Shown: positions 51,973-60,007 of the stretch, piece by piece
Position numbering within the stretch: the stretch's first letter is position 1
Layout: each line of letters starts with the position of its first letter
Source: Hyphobacterium sp. SN044
GTDB taxonomy: Bacteria > Pseudomonadota > Alphaproteobacteria > Caulobacterales > Maricaulaceae
Assembly: GCF_021864465.1 (NCBI RefSeq)
Contig: NZ_JAKKUV010000001.1
Location: forward strand, 233,385-297,384
Direction: 5' to 3'
Length of the DNA: 64,000 bases
Translations under genes and position numbers: made by a program
The notes under the pieces: generated by a model
What the model was told of the DNA's origin: nothing
What the model saw: the letters and a program-made list of their open reading frames with translations, nothing else
Databases searched by the model: none

Positions 51973-52758
51973 ATGTCGCTCGCCGTAATCGTTCAGGCGC
52001 GCATGGGATCGCGCCATGTCGAGGGCAAGAGTCTCGAAGCGCTGGGGGAGCGCAGTGCGATCCTGCGCTGTCTCGACCGCTGTGCCCGGATCCCGTCCGC
52101 TGACCTGGTCGTGGCGGCCATTCCCGATACCGAAAGCGACGACGAACTGGCCGAGGAAATCCTCGATTCCGGCTACATGCTGGTGCGCGGCCGCGAGAAT
52201 GACGTTCTGTCGCGTTACGCCAAGGCCGCCCGCGAAGCGGCCTGCGAAACCGTGGTTCGCGTGAGCGGGGACAGCCCCTTCATCGATCCGGTTGTCTGCC
52301 AGCGCGTCGTCGATCTCTACCGCACGTCCGGGGCAGCCTATGCCGCCAATACCATGCCCGCCGCCTTTCCCGACGGGCTCGACTGCGAAGTGTTTTCCGC
52401 CGATTTGTTGGCGCGCGCCGACCACGAGGCGGAGTGGGCTCAGCAGCGCGAACAGGTCACGCCCTGGATGCGCAGCCATCCCGATCTGAAGACGGCCAAT
52501 CTGACCGGCCCGGGCGGGGCCGTCGCGCGGATGCGCTGGACGGTGGATTATGCCGAGGATTTCGACTTCTGCGCGGCGATCTATGCAGAACTTGGCGAAC
52601 GGGCAGCAAACGTGTCGGCCGCCGAACTCGTCGCGCTCTGCCTCCGCCGCCCGGATCTGGTCGCGATCAATGCCATGCACATCGATGCGGACCGGATCGC
52701 CGGAAACGAGACCGCCACGATCGTCACGCCGCCGATGTCGCTCAAGTTGGCGGTCTGA
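51973..52758 (+). CDS. SpsF-like cytidylyltransferase 2
   Basis: 261 aa. SLAVIVQARMGSRHVEGKSLEAL aligns with spsF1 but the RLPGK loop reads RHVEGK, which may change CTP binding. VRVSGDSPFIDPVV is retained. Strong ribosome site (ggaggggg). Isolated from the glycan operon by the bd oxidase; a paralogue or alternative sugar activator. Confidence 0.82.
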   Translation: MSLAVIVQARMGSRHVEGKSLEALGERSAILRCLDRCARIPSADLVVAAIPDTESDDELAEEILDSGYMLVRGRENDVLSRYAKAAREAACETVVRVSGDSPFIDPVVCQRVVDLYRTSGAAYAANTMPAAFPDGLDCEVFSADLLARADHEAEWAQQREQVTPWMRSHPDLKTANLTGPGGAVARMRWTVDYAEDFDFCAAIYAELGERAANVSAAELVALCLRRPDLVAINAMHIDADRIAGNETATIVTPPMSLKLAV

Positions 52759-52762
52759 CACG

Positions 52763-52785
52763 AACGTATCGGTTGCCGATACGTT
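52763..52785. promoter_or_regulatory. higBA operator 1
   Basis: AACGTATCGG-TTG-CCGATACGTT, a perfect 10-bp palindrome. Confidence 0.8.
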
Positions 52786-52789
52786 TGGC

Positions 52790-52818
52790 TTGATATGTAC
52801 CGCTTTCCGGTACATATT
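52790..52818 (+). promoter_or_regulatory. higBA promoter with operator 2
   Basis: -35 TTGATA (52790-52795), 17-base spacer, -10 CATATT (52813-52818). The perfect palindrome TATGTACCG-CTTTC-CGGTACATA (52794-52816) covers both elements, as expected for antitoxin autorepression. Confidence 0.75.
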
Positions 52819-52838
52819 CTCCGCGAAGGGATGTCGCG

Positions 52839-53120
52839 GTGATACGCAGCTTCGCCGACGCGAAAACCGAAAAAGTCTTTCGCGGCGAAATCCCGAAGGG
52901 CTTTCCGGCTGGTCTGGCAGGGCGAACACGCCGGGTACTCGCGCGCATCGCGGCTGCCGTTCGGATCGATGATCTCAAAGTGCCGCCATCGCAGCGGCTC
53001 CATTTGCTCAATGGTGACAAAAAGGGGCGGTGGTCCGTATCGGTGAACGACCAGTTCCGCATCACTTTCCGCTTCGAGGAGGGGGATGCCCACGAGGTCC
53101 GGTTTGAGGATTATCGCTAG
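52839..53120 (+). CDS. higB: HigB-type toxin
   Basis: 93 aa RelE/ParE-superfamily mRNase. KTEKVFRGEIPKGF, then LRIDDLKVPPSQRLHLLNGDKKGRWSVSVNDQFRITFRFE is typical HigB. GTG start. Toxin gene first, as in higBA. Confidence 0.88.
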   Translation: MIRSFADAKTEKVFRGEIPKGFPAGLAGRTRRVLARIAAAVRIDDLKVPPSQRLHLLNGDKKGRWSVSVNDQFRITFRFEEGDAHEVRFEDYR

Positions 53121-53158
53121 GCGGCGAAATGCCACCCGGTTCCATGGAAGGGTATGGG

Positions 53159-53461
53159 ATGACCATTCAGTTTGCTGCGCCGCTTGAACCCGTCGGGGTG
53201 CATGTCGCGGATTTCATGGAGGAATATGCGATCAAGGCGCCGACGCTCGCAAAGCGGTTGAACGTCAGTCGTTCAAGGCTGCAGCGGCTTCTGGAGGGCG
53301 CGCGATGCGACGGTGACATGGCGGTCCGCCTGTCTCGAGCTTTCGGAACGACGCCGGAATATTGGCTCAACCTGCAAAGCCTTTACGACCTGTCCTTGAT
53401 CGACAAGGACACGGCCTCTGCCATCGAGCGCGAAGTGGTTCCTCTGGCCATCGCCGAGTGA
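53159..53461 (+). CDS. higA: HigA-type antitoxin
   Basis: 100 aa XRE HTH (TLAKRLNVSRSRLQRLLEGA and AFGTTPEYWLNLQSLYDL). The TPEYWLNLQ ending is characteristic of HigA. ATG after GGAAGGG; it should bind the two operator palindromes. Confidence 0.88.
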   Translation: MTIQFAAPLEPVGVHVADFMEEYAIKAPTLAKRLNVSRSRLQRLLEGARCDGDMAVRLSRAFGTTPEYWLNLQSLYDLSLIDKDTASAIEREVVPLAIAE

Positions 53462-53547
53462 CGGTCTGATCGCTTTTGCGTACAGGCAATTAACCGGCTT
53501 TCTCAACGCTTTCCTAATCCCGCCCTGCGACACTGATCCTTCAATCG

Positions 53548-56292
53548 GTGGCGGAGTATTCCGTGGCGGACATTGTCGGCTTCGATCTGACGGCCCTTCA
53601 GGGCTGGTATCAGGCCAAGAACGCGGTGCGTCTGGCGAACGCGTCGCCGCGCCCGTCCGGCGCGTCCACCGGCAATGCGCAGCAATCCGGCAGCGCGTCC
53701 GGCGTCCTGCCGCCCTGGGATGTGCGCGGCGAGGTCGCCGACGCGGAAAGCCTGTCCCGCAAGGCGCTGGCGACCGGCATCTTCTTCGAGAAGAATCTCG
53801 GCAGCTTCGCCGATCTCGACGTGTCGGCGGACTACAAGAACCTCTTCGCGATGTATCAGGGCCTGCGGCGCATGCACGCGCTGGCCCTTGAAGCCGCCGA
53901 CAAGACGACGACCGACACGCGCCGCAACTTCCTCGACAACCGCTTCGCCCAGGGCGTCTCGCAGTTCGACGACTTCTTCAGCGATCTCGACCTTGAAGGC
54001 GTGACACTTCTGAAGGGCGAGCAGCTCTCGAAGGTCGAGAGCGGGGTCGCGATCAATCGCGGCACGTCGGAATATACCACCGGCATCATTCACACCGGCG
54101 ATTTCGATGCCGAGGTCGCCAGCCTGACCGGCGATGTCCAGTTCACCGTCTCGGTGAAGAAATCCGGCACGACCCAGGACATCAACATCAATCTCGCCGA
54201 CATGGGTGCGACGGTCCGCAACCTCGACAACATCGCCGCCCATATCAACACGCAGCTGGAAGCCGCCGGCATCCTGACCCGGTTCGAGCGCGTGAAGATC
54301 GGCGAGAAGGACGACAGCGGCGTCATCCCCGGTAACGATTTCGGCTTTCACATCCAGGGCGTTCTGACCGAACAGGTCAGCTTCGCCGCGGCCGCCTCTT
54401 CGCCCGCGGTCTATCTCGCAGGCAATTCGGGGATCGGCGAGGACAGCGCCGGTCAGCTCGTTCGCCTGACAGATCTGGGCTCGGGCAGCCCGAGCGTCGA
54501 CTACACGCGCCGCATCGAAGCGACGCCTGACACCACAGAGACCACGAACGACGCCGGCGAAACCAAGACCACCACCGAAACCAATCCGCTGACCGTGCGC
54601 GCTACCGCCGTGTCCGGCGATGGCGGGGTCTATGTCGTCGGCGAGACGTCCGCGGGCGTCGAAGGCCAGACCATCAAGGGCGAGGCCGACCTCGTCCTGC
54701 AGAAACGCGACTCCACCGGACGGGTGGTCTGGACGCGCACGCTGGGCGCGGCGGGCGAGGCCGAAGGCGCGGCCATCGCCATCGATGCCTCGGGCAATGT
54801 CGTCGTGTCCGGCACGGTCAAGGGCACGCTCGGCACCACGACGAATGTCGGCGGCGAGGACAGCTTCGTTGCGAAATACAACACGGCGGGCGTGGAGCAG
54901 TGGCTGCAGCGCTTCGGTGGCACGGCCGACGACCGCACCACGTCGGTCACGCTCGGCAGTGACGGCACGGTCTATGTCGCGGGGGAGGCCAGGTCCGGCT
55001 TCGGCGACGCCGCCCATGCTGGCGGGACGTGGGACGGTTATGTCCGCGCGATTTCCGCTGACGGAACGCACCAGTGGACGCGCCGCATCGGCGATACCGG
55101 CGAGGAACGCGCCAAGGCAATCGCCGTCACCGACGATGGCGGACTGCTGATCGCCAGCGAGGAGGACGGCCGCGCCATCCTGCGCAAATATTCCAGCGCC
55201 GACGGCACCGGCGCGGCGCTCTGGGAAACCGATCTCGGCGATCTCGATGGCGGACGCATCGGCAGCATCGCCGTTGACGGAACGGACATCTACCTGACCG
55301 GCGCGGCGGGTTCCGCCTTCGCGCCGTCCGCCCCGCTCACCGCCAATGCGGGCGGCCGCGACGCCATGGTCGTGAAACTGACTGACGGGGCGAGCGCCAG
55401 CGTCGCCTGGACGACCTTCGTCGGCTCCGACGCCGACGACAGCGCCGCCGCCGTTCAGGTGTCCGGCGGCAAGGTTTACGTCTCCGGCAAGACAACCGGC
55501 AGCCTGCCGGGCTCGACCCTCAATGGATCGCGCAACGCCTTCGTCGCGGAGATCGACGGGGCGACGGGCGGGCTTGGCTGGACGCAGCAGATTTCCGGGC
55601 GCGGCGGCATTTCCGAAGGCACCGGTATCGCCGTCGACGCCGAGGGTGACAGCGTGTTGTCGGCGCTCGGCTTGCCGCGCGGATCGCTGACCTATTCCGA
55701 CACCCGCGTCGTCACCGACCGCACCTCGGTGCGCGATGGCGATCATTTCTACATCTCGGTCGATGGCGGCCGCCGCAAGAAGATCACGATCGAGAATGAC
55801 GACACGATCCGTTCGCTGACCTTCAAGATCAACGCCGCGCTCGTCCTCGACGGCACCGCAGATGTGCGCCGGTCGTCTGCGGGTGATCAGCTGCGCATCA
55901 CGCCGAAGGAAAACGTCACCATCGAGCTCTTTGCCGGCGCAGAAGGCCGCGATGCGCTCAAGGGTCTCGGCATCCAGCCCGGTGCGGTTCACAAGAAGCC
56001 GTCCCTCCTCAACGAGGACGCGACGTCCGACGCGCCGCCCCTGTTCGCGCTCGGCCTGCCAACGGCCATGAAACTCGACACACGCGACAAGGCCGCGACC
56101 GCTGTGAAGGCGCTGGAAGACGCGATGAGTGTGATCCAGCGCGCCTATCGCGACCTGACCACGCCGCAATCGGTCAAGGATTTGCTGAACGGCAACAAGA
56201 AGGGCAGGAGCGGCGGCACCGTTCCGGCCTATTTGCAGGCGCAGTACGCGAATTACGCGGCCGGCCTGTCGCGCCTCACGGGCGGCGCATAG
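53548..56292 (+). CDS. FlaEY-like flagellar protein with SBBP propeller
   Basis: 914 aa. The N-terminal 300 residues are helical/polar and similar in layout to the Caulobacter FlaEY protein. Residues about 310-680 contain SBBP-type beta-propeller blades (for example DSTGRVVWTRTLGAAGEAEGAAIAI, VVVSGTVKGTLGTTTNVGGEDSFVAKYNTAG). The C-terminus has a DxxSV-like helical part. No signal peptide, GTG start. Flagellin-region location and FlaEY resemblance suggest a filament-associated or regulatory role; assignment is tentative. Confidence 0.6.
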   Translation: MAEYSVADIVGFDLTALQGWYQAKNAVRLANASPRPSGASTGNAQQSGSASGVLPPWDVRGEVADAESLSRKALATGIFFEKNLGSFADLDVSADYKNLFAMYQGLRRMHALALEAADKTTTDTRRNFLDNRFAQGVSQFDDFFSDLDLEGVTLLKGEQLSKVESGVAINRGTSEYTTGIIHTGDFDAEVASLTGDVQFTVSVKKSGTTQDININLADMGATVRNLDNIAAHINTQLEAAGILTRFERVKIGEKDDSGVIPGNDFGFHIQGVLTEQVSFAAAASSPAVYLAGNSGIGEDSAGQLVRLTDLGSGSPSVDYTRRIEATPDTTETTNDAGETKTTTETNPLTVRATAVSGDGGVYVVGETSAGVEGQTIKGEADLVLQKRDSTGRVVWTRTLGAAGEAEGAAIAIDASGNVVVSGTVKGTLGTTTNVGGEDSFVAKYNTAGVEQWLQRFGGTADDRTTSVTLGSDGTVYVAGEARSGFGDAAHAGGTWDGYVRAISADGTHQWTRRIGDTGEERAKAIAVTDDGGLLIASEEDGRAILRKYSSADGTGAALWETDLGDLDGGRIGSIAVDGTDIYLTGAAGSAFAPSAPLTANAGGRDAMVVKLTDGASASVAWTTFVGSDADDSAAAVQVSGGKVYVSGKTTGSLPGSTLNGSRNAFVAEIDGATGGLGWTQQISGRGGISEGTGIAVDAEGDSVLSALGLPRGSLTYSDTRVVTDRTSVRDGDHFYISVDGGRRKKITIENDDTIRSLTFKINAALVLDGTADVRRSSAGDQLRITPKENVTIELFAGAEGRDALKGLGIQPGAVHKKPSLLNEDATSDAPPLFALGLPTAMKLDTRDKAATAVKALEDAMSVIQRAYRDLTTPQSVKDLLNGNKKGRSGGTVPAYLQAQYANYAAGLSRLTGGA

Positions 56293-56303
56293 CGGCTACC
56301 CGC

Positions 56304-56331
56304 TGAAACATGAATTCTAGTTCAGGTTTCA
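56304..56331. promoter_or_regulatory. imperfect palindrome TGAAAC-GTTTCA
   Basis: TGAAACATGAA-TTCTAG-TTCAGGTTTCA after the FlaEY-like gene; no poly-U. Could be a weak terminator or operator for the cold-shock gene 240 bases downstream. The rest of 56293-56567 shows no gene. Confidence 0.35.
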
Positions 56332-56567
56332 ATTTCCCGCCGGAAACGCGTCACCTTTCTGCCCGATTACGCGTCTAGATCGCCGCCATCACCTGATCGA
56401 GGCGCCAAGGCGTCCGGCACAGGGCGCGTGATGGCTGCCGGGAAAGGTCAGCAGCGCCTGACGTTACAAACACGAGCACAAGAAAAAACGATGCTTCCCG
56501 CACGGCGCAATCGCCGCCGCGCGCCCGTCCGTTTCTCTCCGTGCCCGGAAAGACTGGAGTGCGATCC

Positions 56568-56816
56568 ATGCCGCACGGTGTTGTGAAGTTTTACAATTGC
56601 GACCAGGGCTTCGGCTTCATCACGCCCTTCGGCGGTGGCCGTGACGTGCTGGTTCAGGCACCCGAAGTGAAGCGTAGCGGTATCGGCGATCTTCTGGTCG
56701 GTCAGCGTATCCAGTACGAGGTCGCCGACCGCGAAACCGGCCACGGCGACGAAGCGGTGGAACTGTCTCTCATGGCCGCCAACGAAGACGACGGCCGCCT
56801 CAAGCGGTTCGGTTGA
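56568..56816 (+). CDS. divergent cold-shock domain protein
   Basis: 82 aa. HGVVKFYNCDQGFGFITPFGGGRDVLVQ has RNP1 GFGFI intact but RNP2 reads DVLVQ instead of VFVH. ATG after GGAG with an 11-base gap. The C-terminal tail is longer than CspA. Might bind different RNA. Confidence 0.75.
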   Translation: MPHGVVKFYNCDQGFGFITPFGGGRDVLVQAPEVKRSGIGDLLVGQRIQYEVADRETGHGDEAVELSLMAANEDDGRLKRFG

Positions 56817-57249
56817 CCGCCAAGGCGGGCGCGCCCGCCGGCTTTTGCGCGGGGGTCACGCCCGGCCCGTATCCATTCAGAGTATCGCGCTGGCGTCCCG
56901 CCTCTTCGGCGACCGAACGGATCACGCCTTCCGTCAGGACGCGTAGCGTATCGACCGCCACGCCATTGGCATGAAGCGCTTCGGTAAAACGCTCCGTCAC
57001 ATCCTTAAGCGACTGTTTCACGGCTTCGGAAATCCCGGCCAGCCGCGACGGGTCTTCCTTCACCGCGCCGATCTCACGACGGTAGAGTGTCGCGAGCCGG
57101 GTCTTCTCGTGCTGGAAGTCCTCCGTCTCGAGTGGACGGCGCGCATTGAACAGCGCGGTTTCCTTTTCCAGCAATTCCGTCAGCCGCCGGGTCAGGCGGA
57201 TCAGCGCATCGGCGCGTTCGCCGGGCGAATTGGCCGCGAGCGTGTTCAT
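56800..57249 (-). CDS. flgN: FlgN-like flagellar export chaperone
   Basis: 149 aa helical. LIRLTRRLTELLEKETALFNARRPLETEDFQHEKTRLATLYRREI is the FlgN pattern (compare Caulobacter FlbY). Likely chaperone for hook-associated proteins. Overlaps the cold-shock 3' end by 17 bases. Confidence 0.75.
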   Translation of the reverse strand: MNTLAANSPGERADALIRLTRRLTELLEKETALFNARRPLETEDFQHEKTRLATLYRREIGAVKEDPSRLAGISEAVKQSLKDVTERFTEALHANGVAVDTLRVLTEGVIRSVAEEAGRQRDTLNGYGPGVTPAQKPAGAPALAVNRTA

Positions 57250-57581
57250 GCGTCGCCTCCCGCTTCCTGGTAGCGCAGGATTTCCGTCGTCAGGTTATCG
57301 CTGAGACCCAGCCCGCCGGCGCGGGCCATCACCTTGGCGTATTCCTCGTTCAGCAGGCCGCGGAAAGCCTGTTCGCCCGATCCGCCGCCGAACGGATTGT
57401 TCTCGCCGACGCCAGTGAACATCTGCTCCAGGATCTGCGACAGGAAGAAGGCTTCGAATTCCTCGGCAACCTGGCGCGCCTCGGCCTCATTGGCGACCTG
57501 GCGCATTTCCGGCGCGCGGCCACCGCCGCGTCCCGCCAGGACCTGGGCCAGTTGTGCGTCGGCTGAGGGCATACCGGTCAT
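57246..57581 (-). CDS. flgJ: FlgJ-like rod-binding protein
   Basis: 111 aa. The rod-binding domain is present: AEEFEAFFLSQILEQMFTGVGENNPFGGGSGEQAFRGLLNEEYAKVM. No muramidase domain, as in alphaproteobacterial FlgJ. Overlaps flgN. Confidence 0.9.
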   Translation of the reverse strand: MTGMPSADAQLAQVLAGRGGGRAPEMRQVANEAEARQVAEEFEAFFLSQILEQMFTGVGENNPFGGGSGEQAFRGLLNEEYAKVMARAGGLGLSDNLTTEILRYQEAGGDA

Positions 57582-57585
57582 CGTG

Positions 57586-58701
57586 TTACAGGACCTCGAT
57601 TTCGGCCTGCAGGGCCCCTGCAGCCTTGATGGCCTGCAGGATGGCGATCATGTCGCGCGGGCTGACGCCGAGCGCATTGAGCCCGTCGACGAGATCGCGC
57701 AGCGATGCGCCTTCTTCCATCACGCCCAGTTGGGCCATGTCTTCTACCACATCGACCTGGGTGCGCGGCACGACGACGGTTTCGCCGTCGGCCAGCGGGC
57801 CAGGCTGGCTGACCTGCGGGGCTTCGGTGACGGAGATGGTCAGATTGCCCTGCGCGATGGCGACGGTGGACACGCGCACATTCTCGCCCATCACGATCGT
57901 GCCGGTCGCCTCGTCGATCACGACGCGGGCGGGCAGGTCGGGGCGGACTCGCAACTGTTCGATCTCGCTGATCAGTGCGATCATGTCGCCTTCGAAATAG
58001 TCGGGGCGGGACAGTTCGACCGTGGCGGGGTCGGTGGCCCGGGCGGCGGTGGCGCCGAGATAGGCGTTGATCGCCTCGGCCATGCGGCTGGCCGTCGTGA
58101 AATCCGGATTGCGCAGCGCCAGGCGGATGGACGGCAGGCTCGCGATGTCGAAGCGCAGCTCGCGTTCGATCAGCGCCCCGTTGGAGATGCGGCCCGAAGT
58201 CGGCACGCCGCGCGTCACGCTGGCGGCTTCACCGCCGGCATCGAAACCGCCGACCGCGACCGAGCCCTGCGCCACGGCATAGACCTGCCCGTCCGCGCCC
58301 ATCAGCGCGGTCGCGATCAGCGTGCCGCCCTGCAGCGACTGGGCGTCGCCGATGGCCGACACGGTCACATCGATCCGCGACCCGGCGGTGGCAAACGGCG
58401 GCAGGTGGGCAGTGATCATCACTGCGGCGGTATTGCGGGTGTTCAGATTGGCGTCGCGCGTATTGACGTCGAACCGCTCCAGCATGGCCGACAGCGACTG
58501 GCGGGTGAAGGCGGCGTTACGCAGCGAATCCCCGGTGCCGTCGAGGCCGACGACGAGGCCGTAGCCCACCAGCTGGTTCTCCCGCACGCCTTCGACATCG
58601 GCGATGTCCTTGATGCGGGTCTGGGCATGGGCCGGAAGGGTCAGCACGAATACCCCGGCGATGGCCAGGGCGACGGCTAGGATGGGTTTCGCAAAACGCA
58701 T
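57586..58701 (-). CDS. flgI: flagellar P-ring protein FlgI
   Basis: 371 aa. Signal peptide (MRFAKPILAVALAIAGVFVLTLPAHA) and canonical FlgI: RIKDIADVEGVRENQLVGYGLVVGLDGTGD, LVDGLNALGVSPRDMIAILQAIKAAGAL. Starts 4 bases after flgJ. Confidence 0.97.
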   Translation of the reverse strand: MRFAKPILAVALAIAGVFVLTLPAHAQTRIKDIADVEGVRENQLVGYGLVVGLDGTGDSLRNAAFTRQSLSAMLERFDVNTRDANLNTRNTAAVMITAHLPPFATAGSRIDVTVSAIGDAQSLQGGTLIATALMGADGQVYAVAQGSVAVGGFDAGGEAASVTRGVPTSGRISNGALIERELRFDIASLPSIRLALRNPDFTTASRMAEAINAYLGATAARATDPATVELSRPDYFEGDMIALISEIEQLRVRPDLPARVVIDEATGTIVMGENVRVSTVAIAQGNLTISVTEAPQVSQPGPLADGETVVVPRTQVDVVEDMAQLGVMEEGASLRDLVDGLNALGVSPRDMIAILQAIKAAGALQAEIEVL

Positions 58702-58816
58702 GGTCGGGTTTCTCCCGTGGATCCGGGTGACGCCTTGCGAAGCGTGTGCCATCGCGTGCGAGAAGAAAAAGGCAACAAGAACAGACAGATAAATCAATCA
58801 CGTGAAATCGGACAAG

Positions 58817-58861
58817 GCGGCAATATCCGCCGCTCCGAGCGCGATCCGGCAAAATCTGCCG
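58817..58861. promoter_or_regulatory. FlbD-like sites between flgI and fliX
   Basis: GGCGGCAATATCCGCC (58816-58831) and CCGGCAAAATCTGCCG (58846-58861), same core as flagellin-upstream sites. fliX-flgI is an FlbD/FliX-controlled intergenic region in Caulobacter. Confidence 0.55.
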
Positions 58862-58877
58862 CCTCGCGCAGTGCGCG

Positions 58878-58892
58878 TTTAGCCCCTGTTAA
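58878..58892. promoter_or_regulatory. possible CtrA box upstream of fliX
   Basis: TTTA-N7-TTAA at 58878-58892. Confidence 0.4.
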
Positions 58893-58952
58893 CGCGGCGC
58901 ACGTCAAGGCTTCAAACGAGGCGTTAACCATCCACGGCGACACTGACCCGCG

Positions 58953-59366
58953 ATGAAAATCACTGGCCCCCGTCCGACCGAACAGACTTCGTCCACCCGC
59001 CGGAAATCCGGTTCGGAGCAGGGCGAGGAGAGTTTTTCGATCGACACGCCGCAATCGGCGCGCGCCGCGGTGGCAACCGGCGGGGCCTCGGCCGTCAATT
59101 CGGTCGATGCGCTGCTCGCCCTTCAGTCGGTCGGGGACTTCCGCGAAGCGAAGAAGCGGGCGACCGAGCGGGCGATGAGCCTGCTCGACGTGCTCGACGA
59201 TCTGAAGCTGGCCCTGCTTGAGGGCGGTGTTCCGCGCCAGCGCCTTGTCGCGCTGATGGATATCCTCAAGAGCCGCCGGGATGAAACCCAGGATCCGCGC
59301 CTTGAGGCGATGCTCGACGAAGTCGAGGTCCGTGCAGCCGTCGAACTGGCCAAGTACGACGCCTGA
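58953..59366 (+). CDS. fliX: flagellar assembly regulator FliX
   Basis: 137 aa. ITGPRPTEQTSSTRRKSGSEQGEESFSID, then DDLKLALLEGGVPRQRLVALMDILKSRRDETQDPRLEAMLDEVEVRAAVELAKYD match Caulobacter FliX, which couples basal-body assembly to FlbD. Confidence 0.93.
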   Translation: MKITGPRPTEQTSSTRRKSGSEQGEESFSIDTPQSARAAVATGGASAVNSVDALLALQSVGDFREAKKRATERAMSLLDVLDDLKLALLEGGVPRQRLVALMDILKSRRDETQDPRLEAMLDEVEVRAAVELAKYDA

Positions 59367-59429
59367 TCCTCCTGTTTTTGTTGACGTATTTGTGACGGCA
59401 CGAAGTATGCGTGCAACAGCGCCTGCGCG

Positions 59430-59458
59430 TTGACTTGAAGCGCTGCGTGACTTATTCC
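59430..59458 (+). promoter_or_regulatory. sigma-70 promoter, dksA
   Basis: TTGACT (59430-59435), 17 bases, TATTCC (59453-59458). Confidence 0.6.
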
Positions 59459-59505
59459 CGCCCCGCCTCACGAGGGAGGGGCGAGAGTCGAAAGGGGAGA
59501 GGACG

Positions 59506-59943
59506 ATGACTTCTGCGGTCAAGGAATCCCGGATCGAGCTTCCGTCCGGCTATATGCCGAGCTCCGACGAGCCGTTCATGAACGAGCGGCAGAAGGAATA
59601 CTTCCGCCGCAAGCTGATGGCCTGGAAGGAAGAGATCCTCCGCGAGAGCAAGACGACGCTGTCCGTACTTCAGGAAGACATGGGCACCCAGCCGGATCTG
59701 GCGGATCGCGCCTCAACCGAAACCGACCGGTCGCTCGAGCTGCGCGCCCGTGATCGCCAGCGCAAGCTGATCGCCAAGATCGACTCCGCGCTGCGCCGTA
59801 TTGACGAAGGCACGTATGGCTATTGCGAGGAAACCGGCGAACCGATCGGCGTCGCCCGCCTCGACGCCCGCCCGGTCGCGACGCTGTCGATCGAGGCCCA
59901 GGAACGCCACGAGCGCAACGAACGCGTCCACCGCGACGACTGA
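59506..59943 (+). CDS. dksA: RNA polymerase-binding protein DksA
   Basis: 145 aa. Coiled-coil tip and the degenerate zinc-finger YGYCEETGEPIGVARLDARPVATL with a single cysteine (normal for many alphaproteobacteria), end ERVHRDD. Modulates rRNA/stringent transcription. Confidence 0.95.
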   Translation: MTSAVKESRIELPSGYMPSSDEPFMNERQKEYFRRKLMAWKEEILRESKTTLSVLQEDMGTQPDLADRASTETDRSLELRARDRQRKLIAKIDSALRRIDEGTYGYCEETGEPIGVARLDARPVATLSIEAQERHERNERVHRDD

Positions 59944-59970
59944 TCCGCTCCGGTGTCACGAGATTTCAAA

Positions 59971-60001
59971 ACCCCCGGCCATCGGCCGGGGGTCTTGTTT
60001 T
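59971..60001 (+). terminator. intrinsic terminator, dksA
   Basis: Stem ACCCCCGGCC/GGCCGGGGGT with 3-base loop, then CTTGTTTT. Confidence 0.88.
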
Positions 60002-60007
60002 GCACTC

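Noticed and set aside
53503-56169. 888-aa open frame antisense to the FlaEY-like gene
   Set aside because: Codon-phase shadow in GC-rich DNA; low-complexity Arg/Asp composition and no homology-like motifs.
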